Positions 14,653-24,217 are shown, counted from the first letter of the stretch. The stretch is DNA of 64,000 bases from Halostagnicola larsenii XH-48 (GCF_000517625.1 NZ_CP007055.1:930001-994000); one strand, 5' to 3'. Program-made: numbers and translations. The notes: generated from the letters alone by a model not told the origin.

Positions 14653-17373
14653 TCACATGAAGCTGTCGAGGCCGGTTTGCTCCTGCCCGGATTTGACCTC
14701 CTCCCACGAGACGTCAAGCGCCTCGAGAATCCGTTCGATCGGGCCTTTGAGAGTCTTCTCGAGCATCGTATCGTAGTCGACCTCGAACTCGGGCGGGATC
14801 TGGTCGTCGTACTCGAAGCAGATGACGTCCGGGTCGCGCTTGAACGCGCCGTAGAGGGGATCGCGCCGGGCGTCGAACTCGTCTGCCTCCTCGAGTCGAC
14901 GGAAGAACGACGGATCGACCCGGTCGAGGTACAGCCGTTTGGGCTTGCTTCCGCGGTCGAAGTTGGTTCCCAGCAGGAGGTTCGCGTACTTCGCGCCGCG
15001 GACCTGTGCGGTGTCGGTGTCGTAGTTGTCGAGTCGCTTTCCGATCCCGCCCGGAATGGCGATCTCTTCGTAGCTAACGTTCCCGGACTCGAAGTCCTCG
15101 ATGATCCCGTTGACGTACTCTTTGACGCCCTCGATATCGCCTTCTCGGACGATCATTTCGATAACCTGATGTTGGACCTCCTTCGTGATCGGCGCGATAT
15201 CGGAGCGCTTGTACTCGAAGCCGGTGATGTCGATGTCGTCGACGTCCTTTCCTTCCTTCCAGATGATATGACCCGCGTAGCGTTTCTTCGTTCCCGCCTG
15301 AAAGAAGCGCCGGTAGAGCTTCTCGAACTCGATCTGGAAGCGGTGGGATTCCGCGCTTAGTTCTTCGCGCGCGAAGTCGTCGTACCGATCGTTGACGTAG
15401 TCTTCGATGTCGAACGACTGCTCGAGCGCTTCTTCTTTCGAAACGTCGGGGCCGAGTTCCAACATGACGGAATCCGTGTCTCCGTAGGCGACAGAGTGAT
15501 CCAGTTCGCTCGCTGCGGTTTCGGTGAACTCGATAACCTCCCGCCCTGTCGCGGTTATCGCGGATGCTGCGTCCTTATCGTAGAGGCGGAACCGCTCCCA
15601 CCCCGACACGCCGTAGAGGCTGTTCATGATGACCTTCACAGCTCCTTGCTGGCGGTCGTACTGTTCGTATTCTCGGCTGCCGGGTTCGTACTCGTTTCGG
15701 AGCGACTTCTTTTCCTCTCGCTCTGCGAGTAGTTCGTTGATCATCTCCCGCATGACGCCGTCGGGTTTCTTCCGGAAATGTGTCCCCGAGGGTGCGACGT
15801 GGGTCTCGCCGTCGTAGGTTTCGGGGTCGACTTTCGTCTCCGGCGAGGCGTTGATCGTCACCATACACATCGGATACAGGCTCTTTAAGTCGAGGACGGT
15901 GACGTTCTCTCGAACGCCTGTGATCGGCTCGAAGACGGCTCCGCCCTCGTATTCCTCGTCGGCTTCCTGCTGGCCCTTCGATGGAAGCGCGAACTGGCCG
16001 TGGGCCTGGTGGAGGACGTACATGTCGACCGTGTCGCCGGGCGTCGGGGCGTCCTCGAGTTTGCAGCCGACGAACGAGCGCACTTCGTCCCAGAAGGCGA
16101 TGATCTCCTGCTGGCGATCGAGTTCGACGCAGAGTTCGACATCCCGGAGGTTGTACTCGAGCAGGCGCGTCGGATCGTCCTCCCAGAGGTCGCCGATCGA
16201 TCCGGCGTAGCGTTCCTTGCCGACGCCGAGTTCGGCCTCGCCGACGGCGTCGAGTCTGTACGAATCGAGCTCCGAGAAGACCATTCGCTGATAGGCATAG
16301 AGCAGGTCGAAGACGACACGACCTTTCACGTCGGGGCCGCCCCAGCCGCTTCGCCAGACCTCGTCGACGCGCGAGAGGCGATCCGGGTTCAGGTCGTAAT
16401 CATGATGTGGCCCCTCGAGTACCTCGAGGCGGTCCAGAAAGTACGGACAGTCGAAGTCCTCGAAGTTCCAGCCCGTGAGGATGTCCGGGTCGGTGTCGTC
16501 GATGTACGTGAGAAACGCCTCGAGCATCGCCTCCTCGTCCGAAAACGCGCGGACCTCGTGTTCGATACCGCCTTCGATCGGCTCGTACTCATCGATTTCG
16601 GCCGGGATCGAACCGTCTCCCTCGGGGGCCTCGTAGAGCCACATGACGTACTCGTCGCGGTAGGAATCGTGGCTCGTGAGACAGACGATCGGTTCTTCGC
16701 CGTCCTCGGGGAACCCGGCCCGGTCGTTGACCTCGATGTCGAACGTACAGACGCGCGGATCGGCGTCGACGTCGGCCGCGGCCACTTCGTCGTGGGGGAC
16801 GACGAGCGTATCGTCGTCGCCACGGCGCTCGGTTACGGTGATTCCGCTGCGAATGTCCTTATCGATGAGAAATCGGTTCGGGAACAGGACGTCGGCCTCG
16901 AAGTGCTCGAACTCGTCTCTGACTTTCCCGACGTCTCGAGGCGTCTGGCCGAAAATCTTCGTCAGTTTCTCGCCGCGAATGCTTTCGTAGGGCTCGCCGT
17001 CTTCGTCGGTCTCTTCGTGGCCCGTCAGTCGGTCGTACTCGTCTTCAGGTGGTTGATCGAGCGAGTCCGTGGGCGCGTAGAAGTACGGCCGAAACCCGAG
17101 CACGCGGACGTGCTCGAGCGTTCCTTCGGGTGTGCGACCGAAGACGTTCATAATCACCCGCTCGTCGTCGCCGTAGCCGTCGATGGTGTAATCGACCTGC
17201 ATCACGGCGAGTTCGAGTTCGCCCGTGGCCTCCGGTAGCGTCTCCTCGACGACGTCGACGACCTCTGTGCGCTCAGTCCCACCGTTTCCGGCGACGGCGA
17301 TCGCCTCCTCGTCCGGCCGCCCGTCGGACCCGGAGGAAAACGAGTCGAGTCCGGTCTGTCCCGCGTCGGTCAT
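14653..17373 (-). CDS. polB: DNA polymerase family B (replicative PolB)
   Basis: Family B DNA polymerase, 906 residues from the start at 17373. The 3'-5' exonuclease domain holds the Exo I residues D212 and E214 (TFDIEVN). The polymerase domain has motif A DLKSLYP (495-501), motif B NSLYG (584-588) and motif C GDTDS (631-635). No intein is inserted in these motifs, although haloarchaeal polB genes often carry one. The C-terminus QTGLDSFM is a PCNA-binding (PIP-like) motif, and almost the same sequence, QTGLDSF, occurs at residues 6-12. A TTTTTATCC box at 17396-17403 predicts transcription from about 17374, so the longer frame to 17517 is rejected. Confidence 0.97.
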   Translation of the reverse strand: MTDAGQTGLDSFSSGSDGRPDEEAIAVAGNGGTERTEVVDVVEETLPEATGELELAVMQVDYTIDGYGDDERVIMNVFGRTPEGTLEHVRVLGFRPYFYAPTDSLDQPPEDEYDRLTGHEETDEDGEPYESIRGEKLTKIFGQTPRDVGKVRDEFEHFEADVLFPNRFLIDKDIRSGITVTERRGDDDTLVVPHDEVAAADVDADPRVCTFDIEVNDRAGFPEDGEEPIVCLTSHDSYRDEYVMWLYEAPEGDGSIPAEIDEYEPIEGGIEHEVRAFSDEEAMLEAFLTYIDDTDPDILTGWNFEDFDCPYFLDRLEVLEGPHHDYDLNPDRLSRVDEVWRSGWGGPDVKGRVVFDLLYAYQRMVFSELDSYRLDAVGEAELGVGKERYAGSIGDLWEDDPTRLLEYNLRDVELCVELDRQQEIIAFWDEVRSFVGCKLEDAPTPGDTVDMYVLHQAHGQFALPSKGQQEADEEYEGGAVFEPITGVRENVTVLDLKSLYPMCMVTINASPETKVDPETYDGETHVAPSGTHFRKKPDGVMREMINELLAEREEKKSLRNEYEPGSREYEQYDRQQGAVKVIMNSLYGVSGWERFRLYDKDAASAITATGREVIEFTETAASELDHSVAYGDTDSVMLELGPDVSKEEALEQSFDIEDYVNDRYDDFAREELSAESHRFQIEFEKLYRRFFQAGTKKRYAGHIIWKEGKDVDDIDITGFEYKRSDIAPITKEVQHQVIEMIVREGDIEGVKEYVNGIIEDFESGNVSYEEIAIPGGIGKRLDNYDTDTAQVRGAKYANLLLGTNFDRGSKPKRLYLDRVDPSFFRRLEEADEFDARRDPLYGAFKRDPDVICFEYDDQIPPEFEVDYDTMLEKTLKGPIERILEALDVSWEEVKSGQEQTGLDSFM

Positions 17374-17525
17374 TGCCGCTGATTTTGGAGGCGTCGGATA
17401 AAAACCCCCGCATACCGTCCGTCGACCGGTTCGAATTGTCTTCTTCTCCTCGCGCGTGTGTCGTCGAACGTGATATTGCTGAGGCAATAAGACATATAAC
17501 TTGGTAACACATAGCACAGGCTACG

Positions 17526-17708
17526 GTGATCGAAGTGTCCACTCGAGCGACCGACGATACGACGGCCGACGAACCGCGTAGTGAACTGGCGGGCACCGAA
17601 ACGATCGAATCGTACGAAATCGACGACGGCGTCGTCTTCTATGACGCCGAGAACCCCCTCGCCTGGGTCGAAACGTCCCAGACGCTCCCGCTCAAAGAGT
17701 TCGTTTGA
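17526..17708 (+). CDS. Small acidic haloarchaeal protein (DUF7331-like)
   Basis: A 60-residue protein starting with GTG; a second GTG at 17535 would give 57 residues and an MSTRATDD start. The C-terminal segment ESYEIDDGVVFYDAENPLAWV is a pattern I recall from a widespread haloarchaeal family named DUF7331; the name is from memory. The function is unknown. A CATATAAC box near 17493-17500 predicts a start near 17521. It is divergent from polB and followed by two more small genes on the same strand. Confidence 0.65.
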   Translation: MIEVSTRATDDTTADEPRSELAGTETIESYEIDDGVVFYDAENPLAWVETSQTLPLKEFV

Positions 17709-17808
17709 CCGGACGAAAAGAGCATTCATTCCCCACCAACAGATACGTGACTACGAGTGGGACGGACGAACGCGAATCCTTTTGCCCCTCCTGTCCGTCC
17801 CAACTCGT

Positions 17809-18240
17809 GTGGTAAAGCGATCCGAGCCAGAGCCGGACGAATACGATCTAAACACGGACTACGGTCCGGACGCAGAATACGATCCGGAAGCGGAGTTCGA
17901 AGACCCCGAGAGCGACTCGATCACGATTCCGGACGTCATACCAGAAGAGCCGGAGGTATCGACGACCGCGCCGCCGGAGATTTCGATTCCGGAAATCACG
18001 GTCGAGGAAACCGACGTCCCGGAACCAATTCTCCAGCACTTCTGGTTGATCGTAATCGCTCTCAACGCCGCGCTCCTCGCGCTTTCGCTCGGATCGATGA
18101 TGATTCTCTTTCGAGGGATGCTATCGACTGGTGGCGCGCTCGCCGTCGGTGGCGTCGTCCTCTCCGGACTCGCGTTCCGTCGATACAGAACCCTCCAGTC
18201 GCTGGAAATCGATGATTCGACGCCGACTTCCGACTCCTAA
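17809..18240 (+). CDS. Small membrane protein with acidic N-terminus (DUF7322-like)
   Basis: From a GTG at 17809 the protein has 143 residues. Residues 1-70 are acidic (EPEPDEYDLN, EYDPEAEFEDPESDSITIP). Two transmembrane helices follow (about 75-105 and 108-130), with a short basic junction and tail. The reading frame is open further upstream to 17581, but that part is arginine/serine-rich and overlaps the preceding gene in another frame, so it is excluded. The pattern resembles what I remember as DUF7322. The function is unknown; it is probably co-transcribed with its neighbours. Confidence 0.65.
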   Translation: MVKRSEPEPDEYDLNTDYGPDAEYDPEAEFEDPESDSITIPDVIPEEPEVSTTAPPEISIPEITVEETDVPEPILQHFWLIVIALNAALLALSLGSMMILFRGMLSTGGALAVGGVVLSGLAFRRYRTLQSLEIDDSTPTSDS

Positions 18241-18250
18241 TCACTACACC

Positions 18251-18688
18251 ATGAAAACCGTACGTGCCGACGACGGAACGGACTACGTTCTCTTGAAACG
18301 ATCGGACGACGCGAGCCTCGTCCGCGATCCGACGACCGGTAACGAGTGTTACGTTCGAAACGACCGACTCGAGACCGTCGACCGATCACCGCTCGAGACG
18401 GCCGCGGGCGCCGTCTCCGAACCCGTTCGGACGCTCGTGACGAACGTCCACGACGAGAAGACGCTCGGTTTGCTCTTCGAACTGGTCGAACGCGGCCCGA
18501 CCGACGTTCGGACGCTCCTCGACGTCACCGATCTCTGTGAGAGCGACCTGCACGGAACGCTCACCGTGCTCACGGCGGCCGGCTTGCTCGAAGAAACGAC
18601 CGTCGCTGACGAACGAGGGTACCGCGTTACCGAAGACGGAACGGTCGCACTCGAGTGGATCAGCGTCGAGAATCAGCCGGATTCCTGA
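18251..18688 (+). CDS. Winged-helix protein (DUF7346-like)
   Basis: A 145-residue protein beginning MKTVRADDGTDYVLLKRS, a small N-terminal beta domain of about 40 residues that may bind a ligand. A winged-helix region (about 65-135) follows: LLFELVERGPTDVRTLLD, a recognition-helix segment and wing RGYRVTEDGTVALEW. The ATG comes 10 bp after the preceding stop, preceded by CACC. It may regulate its own operon or the divergent polB, but there is no direct evidence. The DUF number is from memory. Confidence 0.7.
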   Translation: MKTVRADDGTDYVLLKRSDDASLVRDPTTGNECYVRNDRLETVDRSPLETAAGAVSEPVRTLVTNVHDEKTLGLLFELVERGPTDVRTLLDVTDLCESDLHGTLTVLTAAGLLEETTVADERGYRVTEDGTVALEWISVENQPDS

Positions 18689-18733
18689 TGGACGGTTCTC
18701 ACACCCGTCAAACCGCTCGAGGTGTGCTGCCTG

Positions 18734-19159
18734 CTAGTTGACCGTCGGGTCGACGGGCTCCGTTTCCCGTTTGTCCGCTCGATCTATGATCTGACTCGTC
18801 ACGCGGTCGATCTTTTCGATGAGTTGTGCTTTCGAGATTGGCTTGACGAGATAGTCGTCGAAGTGCGCCTCGACGGGTTCGCTCGAGGGATCGATCGCGG
18901 AGACGATAATCACCGCACAGTCGTAGCCACTGGCTCTGAGTAATGAAAGTACTTCGTCGCCGGAGAGACCCGGCATGCGACGATCGAGGAGGATCACATC
19001 GATAGCGTCGCTGACGACCTCGAGAGCCTGCTCGCCGCCGTAGGCGGTCGTTACCGCCCAGCCCGGTTCCAGCCAGGCTGCGAACAAATCTGCGAGTCGA
19101 GGATCGTCATCTACGACGAGCACGTCAACGTTCGGTTCTTCCGTATTCCCCTGTCCCAT
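18734..19159 (-). CDS. Stand-alone response regulator receiver protein
   Basis: CheY-like receiver domain of about 140 residues with the acidic pair in VVDDDP, the phosphoacceptor aspartate in VILLDRRMPG and the conserved lysine in YLVKPIS. The output (HalX) domain usual in similar haloarchaeal proteins is missing; only about 25 residues follow the receiver fold. The signal must therefore pass by protein contact or to a partner kinase. No histidine kinase lies nearby. ATG codons at 19162 and 19171 are alternative starts. Confidence 0.88.
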   Translation of the reverse strand: MGQGNTEEPNVDVLVVDDDPRLADLFAAWLEPGWAVTTAYGGEQALEVVSDAIDVILLDRRMPGLSGDEVLSLLRASGYDCAVIIVSAIDPSSEPVEAHFDDYLVKPISKAQLIEKIDRVTSQIIDRADKRETEPVDPTVN

Positions 19160-19311
19160 CATCGAGCACACCCACGGATCACCAATGGTGCTTCCCTGTC
19201 ATAAAGCTCGTGACCACATATAAGATATTCTTCATTTTCGCTGTCGAACTGCGGAGAACTGCCACGCGGGAAAAACGGATGCGCCGGTTCGACACTGACG
19301 GTGAACGCCGA

Positions 19312-21285
19312 CTACTGTCCTTCGAACTCGGCGTCGCCGTCGCCCATGAACGCCGTAATTCCTTCCATCAGGTCGTCCGTGCCCATGAGTTGTCCGAACG
19401 CGGCGGCTTCGTACTCGAGGCCGGCGTTGGTGTCGTTTCGCCCGGCGAGCATCGCGCGTTTGGTGTACTTGGCTGCGATCGGCGGACCGCCGGCGAGACT
19501 CGCCGCGAGTTCGAACGCGCGGTCCTCGAGGTCGTCGCTCTCGCACACTTCGTTGACGAAGCCGTACGATTCCATCGTTTCAGCGTCGTATCGATCCGCG
19601 GTGAGGATGATCTCCTTGGCCCGTCCCTCGCCGACGATGTTCGGCAATCGCTGGGTCCCGCCCCAGCCGGGGATGAGTCCGAGGTCGAGTTCGGGTTGCC
19701 CGAACTCCGAGCGCTCGCTGGCGACGCGCAGATCCGCACAGGTCGCAAGTTCCATGCCGCCGCCGAGACAGTAGCCATCGATGCCGGCGACGACGGGAAG
19801 GTCGCTCGACTCGAGGGCTCCGAACGTGGACTGGCCTTTCTTCGAGAGTTCGGTCCCGTGGAGCGGGTCCGCGCCGCCGGCGGCCATGCTCTGGATGTCC
19901 GCCCCCGCGGAGAACGCCTTTTCGCCCTCGCCGGTGACGAGAATCGCACGGATATCATCGTCGTCCTCGAGCAGTTCGACCGCGTCGACAACCTCCTCGA
20001 GCAGTTGTTCGCTGACGGTGTTCATCCGGTGGGGCCGGTCGAGGACGATGTGGCCGACCATCTCGCCGGGGTATTCGACCCGGATCGCCTCGAAGTCGAC
20101 GCCGTCGTCGCCGTCGGCCGGGTCGTAGAAGGTGCCAACCTCGGCTCGTTCTCGCAGGTACGGCGCTGGCTCGTAGCGAGCGTGACCCGTTTCCTCGGCG
20201 GCCGCCTCGAGCGTCTCGAGGGCCGCCTCGAGGCCGAACCCGTCGACGACAGTGACGGGGCCGTCCGGGAAGCCGGCTCCGAGCATGACCGCCTCGTCGA
20301 TCGATTCGGGCGGTGCCACGTCGTCCCCGATCAGCTTCGCGATTTCGTTGGCCATCGAGGCGATCAGTCGCCGCTTGACCAAGTCGGACTGTTCGTCGGT
20401 CGGGATATCGACGCCGTCGCCGTCCTCGTAGTCGTAGAATCCCTTGCCGGTCTTCTTGCCTAACTCCTCGTTCTCGACTTTCTCCTCGAGCAGCGGTGCC
20501 GGCTCGTAGGCGTCGCCCAGTACCTCGTGCATGTACTTGAGGACGTGGTAACTGACGTCGTTTCCGACCTGATCGCCGAGTTCGAAACTCCCCATCGGCA
20601 GCCCCATGTCGAATTTCGTCGTCGAGTCGACTTCGGCGATGGTCGCCTCGCCGTTGCTGACGAGCCACGACGCTTCGTTCATCAGCGGGACGAGAATCCG
20701 GTTGACGATGAAGCCCGGCGCGTCTTTGTGTACGCGCACGGGCGACTTCCCGAAGTCCTCGGCCAGCGCTTCGGTGACCTCGAGCACCGATTCGTCGGTG
20801 TGTTCGCCGGTAATGACCTCGACCAGCGGCATGCGGACCGGCGGATTGAAAAAGTGCATTCCACAGAAACGCTCCGGTCGGTCGGTGACTTCCGAGAGTT
20901 CGGTGATCGAGAGACTCGAGGTGTTCGTCGCGAAGATCGCTTCGTCCGGAGCGACCGCCTCGAGATCCCCGTAGACGTCCTTTTTGATCTCCATCTTCTC
21001 GGGAACCGCTTCAATGACGATATCGGCGTCACCGACTGCTTCGCCCATATCGACAAGCGGTGTTACTCGTTCGAGGGCCGCGTCCGCTTCGTCCTGCGTG
21101 AGTTGGTCGTTCTCCGCGAGTTTGTTCAGCGACCACTCGATCTGCTCGTAACCGTTCTGGACGAACTCCTCGTTGATGTCGCGCATGGTGACATCGTAGC
21201 CAGCCATCGCGGCAACTTCCGCGATTCCGTGGCCCATGTTACCCGCACCAAGAACTGCGACGGTGTTGATATCTTCGATATCCAT
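19312..21285 (-). CDS. Fused 3-hydroxyacyl-CoA dehydrogenase / enoyl-CoA hydratase
   Basis: Two-step enzyme of fatty-acid beta-oxidation, 657 residues. An NAD-binding Rossmann domain opens with VAVLGAGNMGHGIAEV (residues 9-24). The dehydrogenase C-terminal domains extend to about residue 385. A crotonase (enoyl-CoA hydratase) domain fills the rest, with AFSAGADIQSMA forming part of the oxyanion hole and GYCLGGGMELA nearby. The order dehydrogenase-hydratase is opposite to E. coli FadB and usual for archaea. It is divergent from an acyl-CoA dehydrogenase, so both probably act in the same pathway. Confidence 0.95.
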   Translation of the reverse strand: MDIEDINTVAVLGAGNMGHGIAEVAAMAGYDVTMRDINEEFVQNGYEQIEWSLNKLAENDQLTQDEADAALERVTPLVDMGEAVGDADIVIEAVPEKMEIKKDVYGDLEAVAPDEAIFATNTSSLSITELSEVTDRPERFCGMHFFNPPVRMPLVEVITGEHTDESVLEVTEALAEDFGKSPVRVHKDAPGFIVNRILVPLMNEASWLVSNGEATIAEVDSTTKFDMGLPMGSFELGDQVGNDVSYHVLKYMHEVLGDAYEPAPLLEEKVENEELGKKTGKGFYDYEDGDGVDIPTDEQSDLVKRRLIASMANEIAKLIGDDVAPPESIDEAVMLGAGFPDGPVTVVDGFGLEAALETLEAAAEETGHARYEPAPYLRERAEVGTFYDPADGDDGVDFEAIRVEYPGEMVGHIVLDRPHRMNTVSEQLLEEVVDAVELLEDDDDIRAILVTGEGEKAFSAGADIQSMAAGGADPLHGTELSKKGQSTFGALESSDLPVVAGIDGYCLGGGMELATCADLRVASERSEFGQPELDLGLIPGWGGTQRLPNIVGEGRAKEIILTADRYDAETMESYGFVNEVCESDDLEDRAFELAASLAGGPPIAAKYTKRAMLAGRNDTNAGLEYEAAAFGQLMGTDDLMEGITAFMGDGDAEFEGQ

Positions 21286-21369
21286 AGTGGATTGTCAATC
21301 CGTACCGGTTTCAACGTTTCCCTCTCAGAGAAAAGAAACACCATTTGAGTTTACAGGCGGTTACAAAGT

Positions 21370-21377
21370 TCTTTATC
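21370..21377 (+). promoter_or_regulatory. TATA box of the acyl-CoA dehydrogenase gene
   Basis: TCTTTATC lies with its centre about 26 bp before the ATG at 21400, so the transcript should be leaderless. It is within the 114-bp divergent region shared with the beta-oxidation fusion gene. Confidence 0.5.
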
Positions 21378-21399
21378 GTTCACGTAGAAAGGGGATAAT

Positions 21400-22551
21400 A
21401 TGGAGTTTGGGTTATCAGACGAACAACAGCAAATCCGCGAAGAGGTCACCCGGTTCGCAGAGAACGAGATCGTTCCGGTCGCCGAGGAGTACGACGTCGA
21501 AGAGAAATACCCGCACGACGTCGTCGACAAGGCCGCCGAAATGGGATTGACGGGCTCGTACATCCCGATGGAGTACGGCGGGGCGGGCTACTCGATTCTC
21601 GACACCGCGATCATCACCGAGGAACTGTTCTCCTACGACCCCGGTATCGCTCTCTCGATCGTTTCAACATCGTTCGGCTGTGAGGCCATCATGAACTTCG
21701 GGACCGAAGACCAGAAAGAACGCTTCTTAGAGCCCGTCGCGCTGGGCGAGAAGATTTCGGGCGCTGCGATCTCCGAGCCCGACACCGGTTCCGACGTTTC
21801 CTCCGTTTCGACGCGAGCCGAGAAGGACGGCGACGAGTGGGTCATCAACGGCAACAAGATGTGGATCACCAACGGGACCGTCGGCGACTTCTTCGTCGTG
21901 CTCTGTAAGACGAACCCCGATGCCGAAGGTCGGTACAACGGCTTCAGCCAGATCATCGTCGAGTCCGACCGAGACGGCTTTCAGGCCGACAAGATCACCG
22001 GCAAACTGGGGATCCGCGCGTCGGATACCGCCGAACTCGTCTTCGACGACGTCCGCGTCCCCGAGGAGAACCTGGTCGGGACCAAAGACGCCGCGTTCAT
22101 GCAACAGATGCAGTTCTTCGACGAAACCCGAACCGCGGTCGCCGCACAGGGCGTCGGGATCGCGAAAGGTGCGACTCGAGCGGCCCTCGAGTACGCTCAG
22201 GACCGCGAACAGTTCGGTAAATCGATCTCGGAATTCCAGGCGATCCAGCACAAACTGGCGGAGATGGCGACGAACACCGAAGCCGCTCGGAACCTGACCT
22301 ACAAGTCCGCCTGGAACGTCGATCAGGGCGGCGACGTCACGAAACTCGCGTCGATGGCAAAGGAGTACGCCTCCCGCGTCGCCGTCGAGGTCGCAGACGA
22401 AGCCGTCCAGATCCACGGCGGTGCCGGCTACGTCAACGACTTCCCGGTCGAACGGTTCTACCGGGACGCGAAGATCACCCAGATCTACGAGGGAACCTCC
22501 GAAATTCAGAAGAACGTCATCGCCCGCGAACTGCTCGGAAAAGGATTCTAA
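21400..22551 (+). CDS. Acyl-CoA dehydrogenase
   Basis: FAD-dependent enzyme that makes the 2,3-double bond in acyl-CoA, the first step of beta-oxidation. The protein has 383 residues, normal for the family. Seen are the flavin/substrate segment [13 protein letters not shown], the KMWITNGTV region, the [10 protein letters not shown] signature and the C-terminal [11 protein letters not shown] motif with the catalytic-site glutamate. It is divergent from the hydratase/dehydrogenase gene. The acyl chain length preference cannot be read from the sequence. Confidence 0.95.
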   Translation: MEFGLSDEQQQIREEVTRFAENEIVPVAEEYDVEEKYPHDVVDKAAEMGLTGSYIPMEYGGAGYSILDTAIITEELFSYDPGIALSIVSTSFGCEAIMNFGTEDQKERFLEPVALGEKISGAAISEPDTGSDVSSVSTRAEKDGDEWVINGNKMWITNGTVGDFFVVLCKTNPDAEGRYNGFSQIIVESDRDGFQADKITGKLGIRASDTAELVFDDVRVPEENLVGTKDAAFMQQMQFFDETRTAVAAQGVGIAKGATRAALEYAQDREQFGKSISEFQAIQHKLAEMATNTEAARNLTYKSAWNVDQGGDVTKLASMAKEYASRVAVEVADEAVQIHGGAGYVNDFPVERFYRDAKITQIYEGTSEIQKNVIARELLGKGF

Positions 22552-22642
22552 TCTAACCCGAACCACTACGTCTTCGATTTTCCTCGAGTCTCGAGGCGCG
22601 GCGTTCTCACACCGCTGTTTTCTCCCCTACTATTCGGTCGGA

Positions 22643-23557
22643 TTACTCGGCCGGTTCGACGATCTGTTTCTCGTTTCCAAGTTCGAGGCCGCCCTCGAGC
22701 GTGCGGACCGGGTACGGAATGTCGACTCCCTCCTCGTCGAAACGTTGTTTGACGCTGGTCACGTACTCACCGCGAATACGGACGAAATCGGCCCGTCCGG
22801 GATCTGCGATCCAGATCCGAGACTGGAGACCGACGTCGGAACTCCCGAGTTCGGTGAGACGAACCGACGGAGCCGGATCGTCCAGAATGTCGGGGTGGTT
22901 TCTCGCTTCGTCGACGATGATTTCGCTCGCCTGCTCGATATCGTCGTCGTAGCCGATGCCGAAGACGAACTTCAAGCGGAGTTTGTCGCTCTCGACCGGA
23001 TTCTTCAAAACGCCGTTCGTGAGCTCGGAGTTCGGCACCGTCAGCAACTCGTTGTCGAAGGTTCGAACGCGAGTGACTCGCAGGCTAATGTCCTCGACGG
23101 TTCCGGCGTAGTCGTCCCACTCGATCCAGTCGCCGATTTTGAACGGTTTGTCCGTGTAAATGAAGACTCCGGAGACGAAGTTCGAGATGACGTTCTGGGC
23201 CGCAAGACCGATCGCGAGCGTACCGGCGGCGGCGATACCGGCCATTGAGACGAGGAAGTTTCCGTACCCGCCAAAGCCGAATGCGATCGCAATAGCCACG
23301 AAGATGATGCCGAACTGTGTGATCAACGTCAGTGGTTTTCGTGCGTGGGCGTCGAGGTCCCGCCGAGTCATCGCCCGGTTGACGAGCGGCACGACGACGG
23401 CCCGGCCAACGAAGTAGACGGCCAGAAACGCGATGACAAACCGAATCACGCCAGCCGCACTGTTTGCGATTTCCGTCGAAATGCCCGCGTCTTCCAATCT
23501 CGCGCCGATCGGGCTGGCTGCGGGCACTGTCTGCATGGCTGTCGACGCCCAGGTCAT
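22643..23557 (-). CDS. MscS-family mechanosensitive channel
   Basis: Small-conductance mechanosensitive channel, 304 residues. Three membrane helices (about 25-50, 70-95, and the pore helix near 100-125 with GFGGYGNFLVSMAGIAAAGTLAIGLAAQNVISNF) are followed by the MscS beta domain (FKIGDWIEWDDYAGTVEDISLRVT) and the mixed C-terminal vestibule. The alanine/glycine pattern of the pore helix is typical. Its start overlaps the stop of the YhbY-type gene by 4 nt. It likely releases solutes on osmotic downshift. Confidence 0.93.
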   Translation of the reverse strand: MTWASTAMQTVPAASPIGARLEDAGISTEIANSAAGVIRFVIAFLAVYFVGRAVVVPLVNRAMTRRDLDAHARKPLTLITQFGIIFVAIAIAFGFGGYGNFLVSMAGIAAAGTLAIGLAAQNVISNFVSGVFIYTDKPFKIGDWIEWDDYAGTVEDISLRVTRVRTFDNELLTVPNSELTNGVLKNPVESDKLRLKFVFGIGYDDDIEQASEIIVDEARNHPDILDDPAPSVRLTELGSSDVGLQSRIWIADPGRADFVRIRGEYVTSVKQRFDEEGVDIPYPVRTLEGGLELGNEKQIVEPAE

Positions 23558-23802
23558 CGGTACATTACTGCCGTGTGACCACGCGTATCGAAGACCGTTG
23601 CGTTCACCCGGTCGGCTAGATCCGCTGCCTGTTCTTCCGTCGTACTTCCCGCTCGAGCGGCACGGAGAAATTTGACTTTTACGAGCTCACGATCTGCGAG
23701 TTGATCGTTGAGTTCGTCGACGACCGCGTCGACGCCGCTCTTTCCGACCCACACGGTGACGTCGAGGTCGTGTGCTTTTCGTTTCCGCTCCTTTTTGTCC
23801 AT
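23554..23802 (-). CDS. YhbY/CRS1-type RNA-binding protein
   Basis: An 82-residue CRM-domain protein from the start at 23802 (MDKKERKRKAHDL). The domain includes VWVGKSGVDAVVDELNDQL and the GxxG-like turn within RAARAGSTT; the LVKVKFL strand and the RGHTAVMYR end are typical. CRM proteins bind structured RNA, and the bacterial relative associates with pre-ribosomes. It lies between the RNase P subunit gene and mscS, with 4-nt overlap to the latter. The upstream frame extension overlaps rnp4 and is rejected. Confidence 0.88.
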   Translation of the reverse strand: MDKKERKRKAHDLDVTVWVGKSGVDAVVDELNDQLADRELVKVKFLRAARAGSTTEEQAADLADRVNATVFDTRGHTAVMYR

Positions 23803-23866
23803 AACACCGCTAACCGTCCGATCGGTTTCAATCTTCGTGAACGGAATCGTCCGTCTCGAACCGGTT

Positions 23867-24217
23867 TCATGAACGCGATCGGTCTGCAGTTTCGGACTCG
23901 TTCTCGTCGGCACTGCCTTCGTCCTCCGTATCGCCGGCACCGTTATCGTACGGATAACGGGCGTGGGAACCACAGTCACACGTTATCACGACGTGCCCGT
24001 CTTGCAATCGGACGCGGGCGTTCGTTCCTGGGCGCAAGTACCGATCACAGCGGTCGCACGTGAACCGTCGAAACGTCCGTGGGAGTCGTAACCGATTTCG
24101 CTCGGCGACTCTCCGGGCGAGCCTGACGTACTCACGAGCACGTTCGTCATCTGAGTCCGAGGCGGCCGCTCGAGCGAGCTCGTGCAACCGCTCGATGCGC
24201 TCGGCGGCGACACTCAT
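23867..24217 (-). CDS. rnp4: RNase P protein component 4 (Rpp21/Rpr2)
   Basis: Zinc-ribbon subunit of archaeal RNase P, which removes 5' leaders from pre-tRNAs. From the start at 24217 (MSVAAERIERL) it has 116 residues. The N-terminal helices contain the ARRVAERNRLRLPR basic patch, followed by the zinc ligands CDRC and CDCG. An acidic tail of about 25 residues follows and appears specific to the halophile. It is 64 bp upstream of the YhbY-type gene on the same strand, an RNA-processing pairing also seen in other haloarchaea. Confidence 0.93.
   Translation of the reverse strand: MSVAAERIERLHELARAAASDSDDERAREYVRLARRVAERNRLRLPRTFRRFTCDRCDRYLRPGTNARVRLQDGHVVITCDCGSHARYPYDNGAGDTEDEGSADENESETADRSRS

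Noticed and set aside
16000-17238. Long plus-strand reading frame (412 codons) opposite polB
   Set aside because: It is antisense to a certain polymerase gene, has the valine/arginine composition of a GC-rich shadow frame, and matches no family.
19210-20463. 417-codon plus-strand frame opposite the beta-oxidation fusion gene
   Set aside because: Same reason: the minus-strand product has complete dehydrogenase and crotonase motifs, while this frame shows none.
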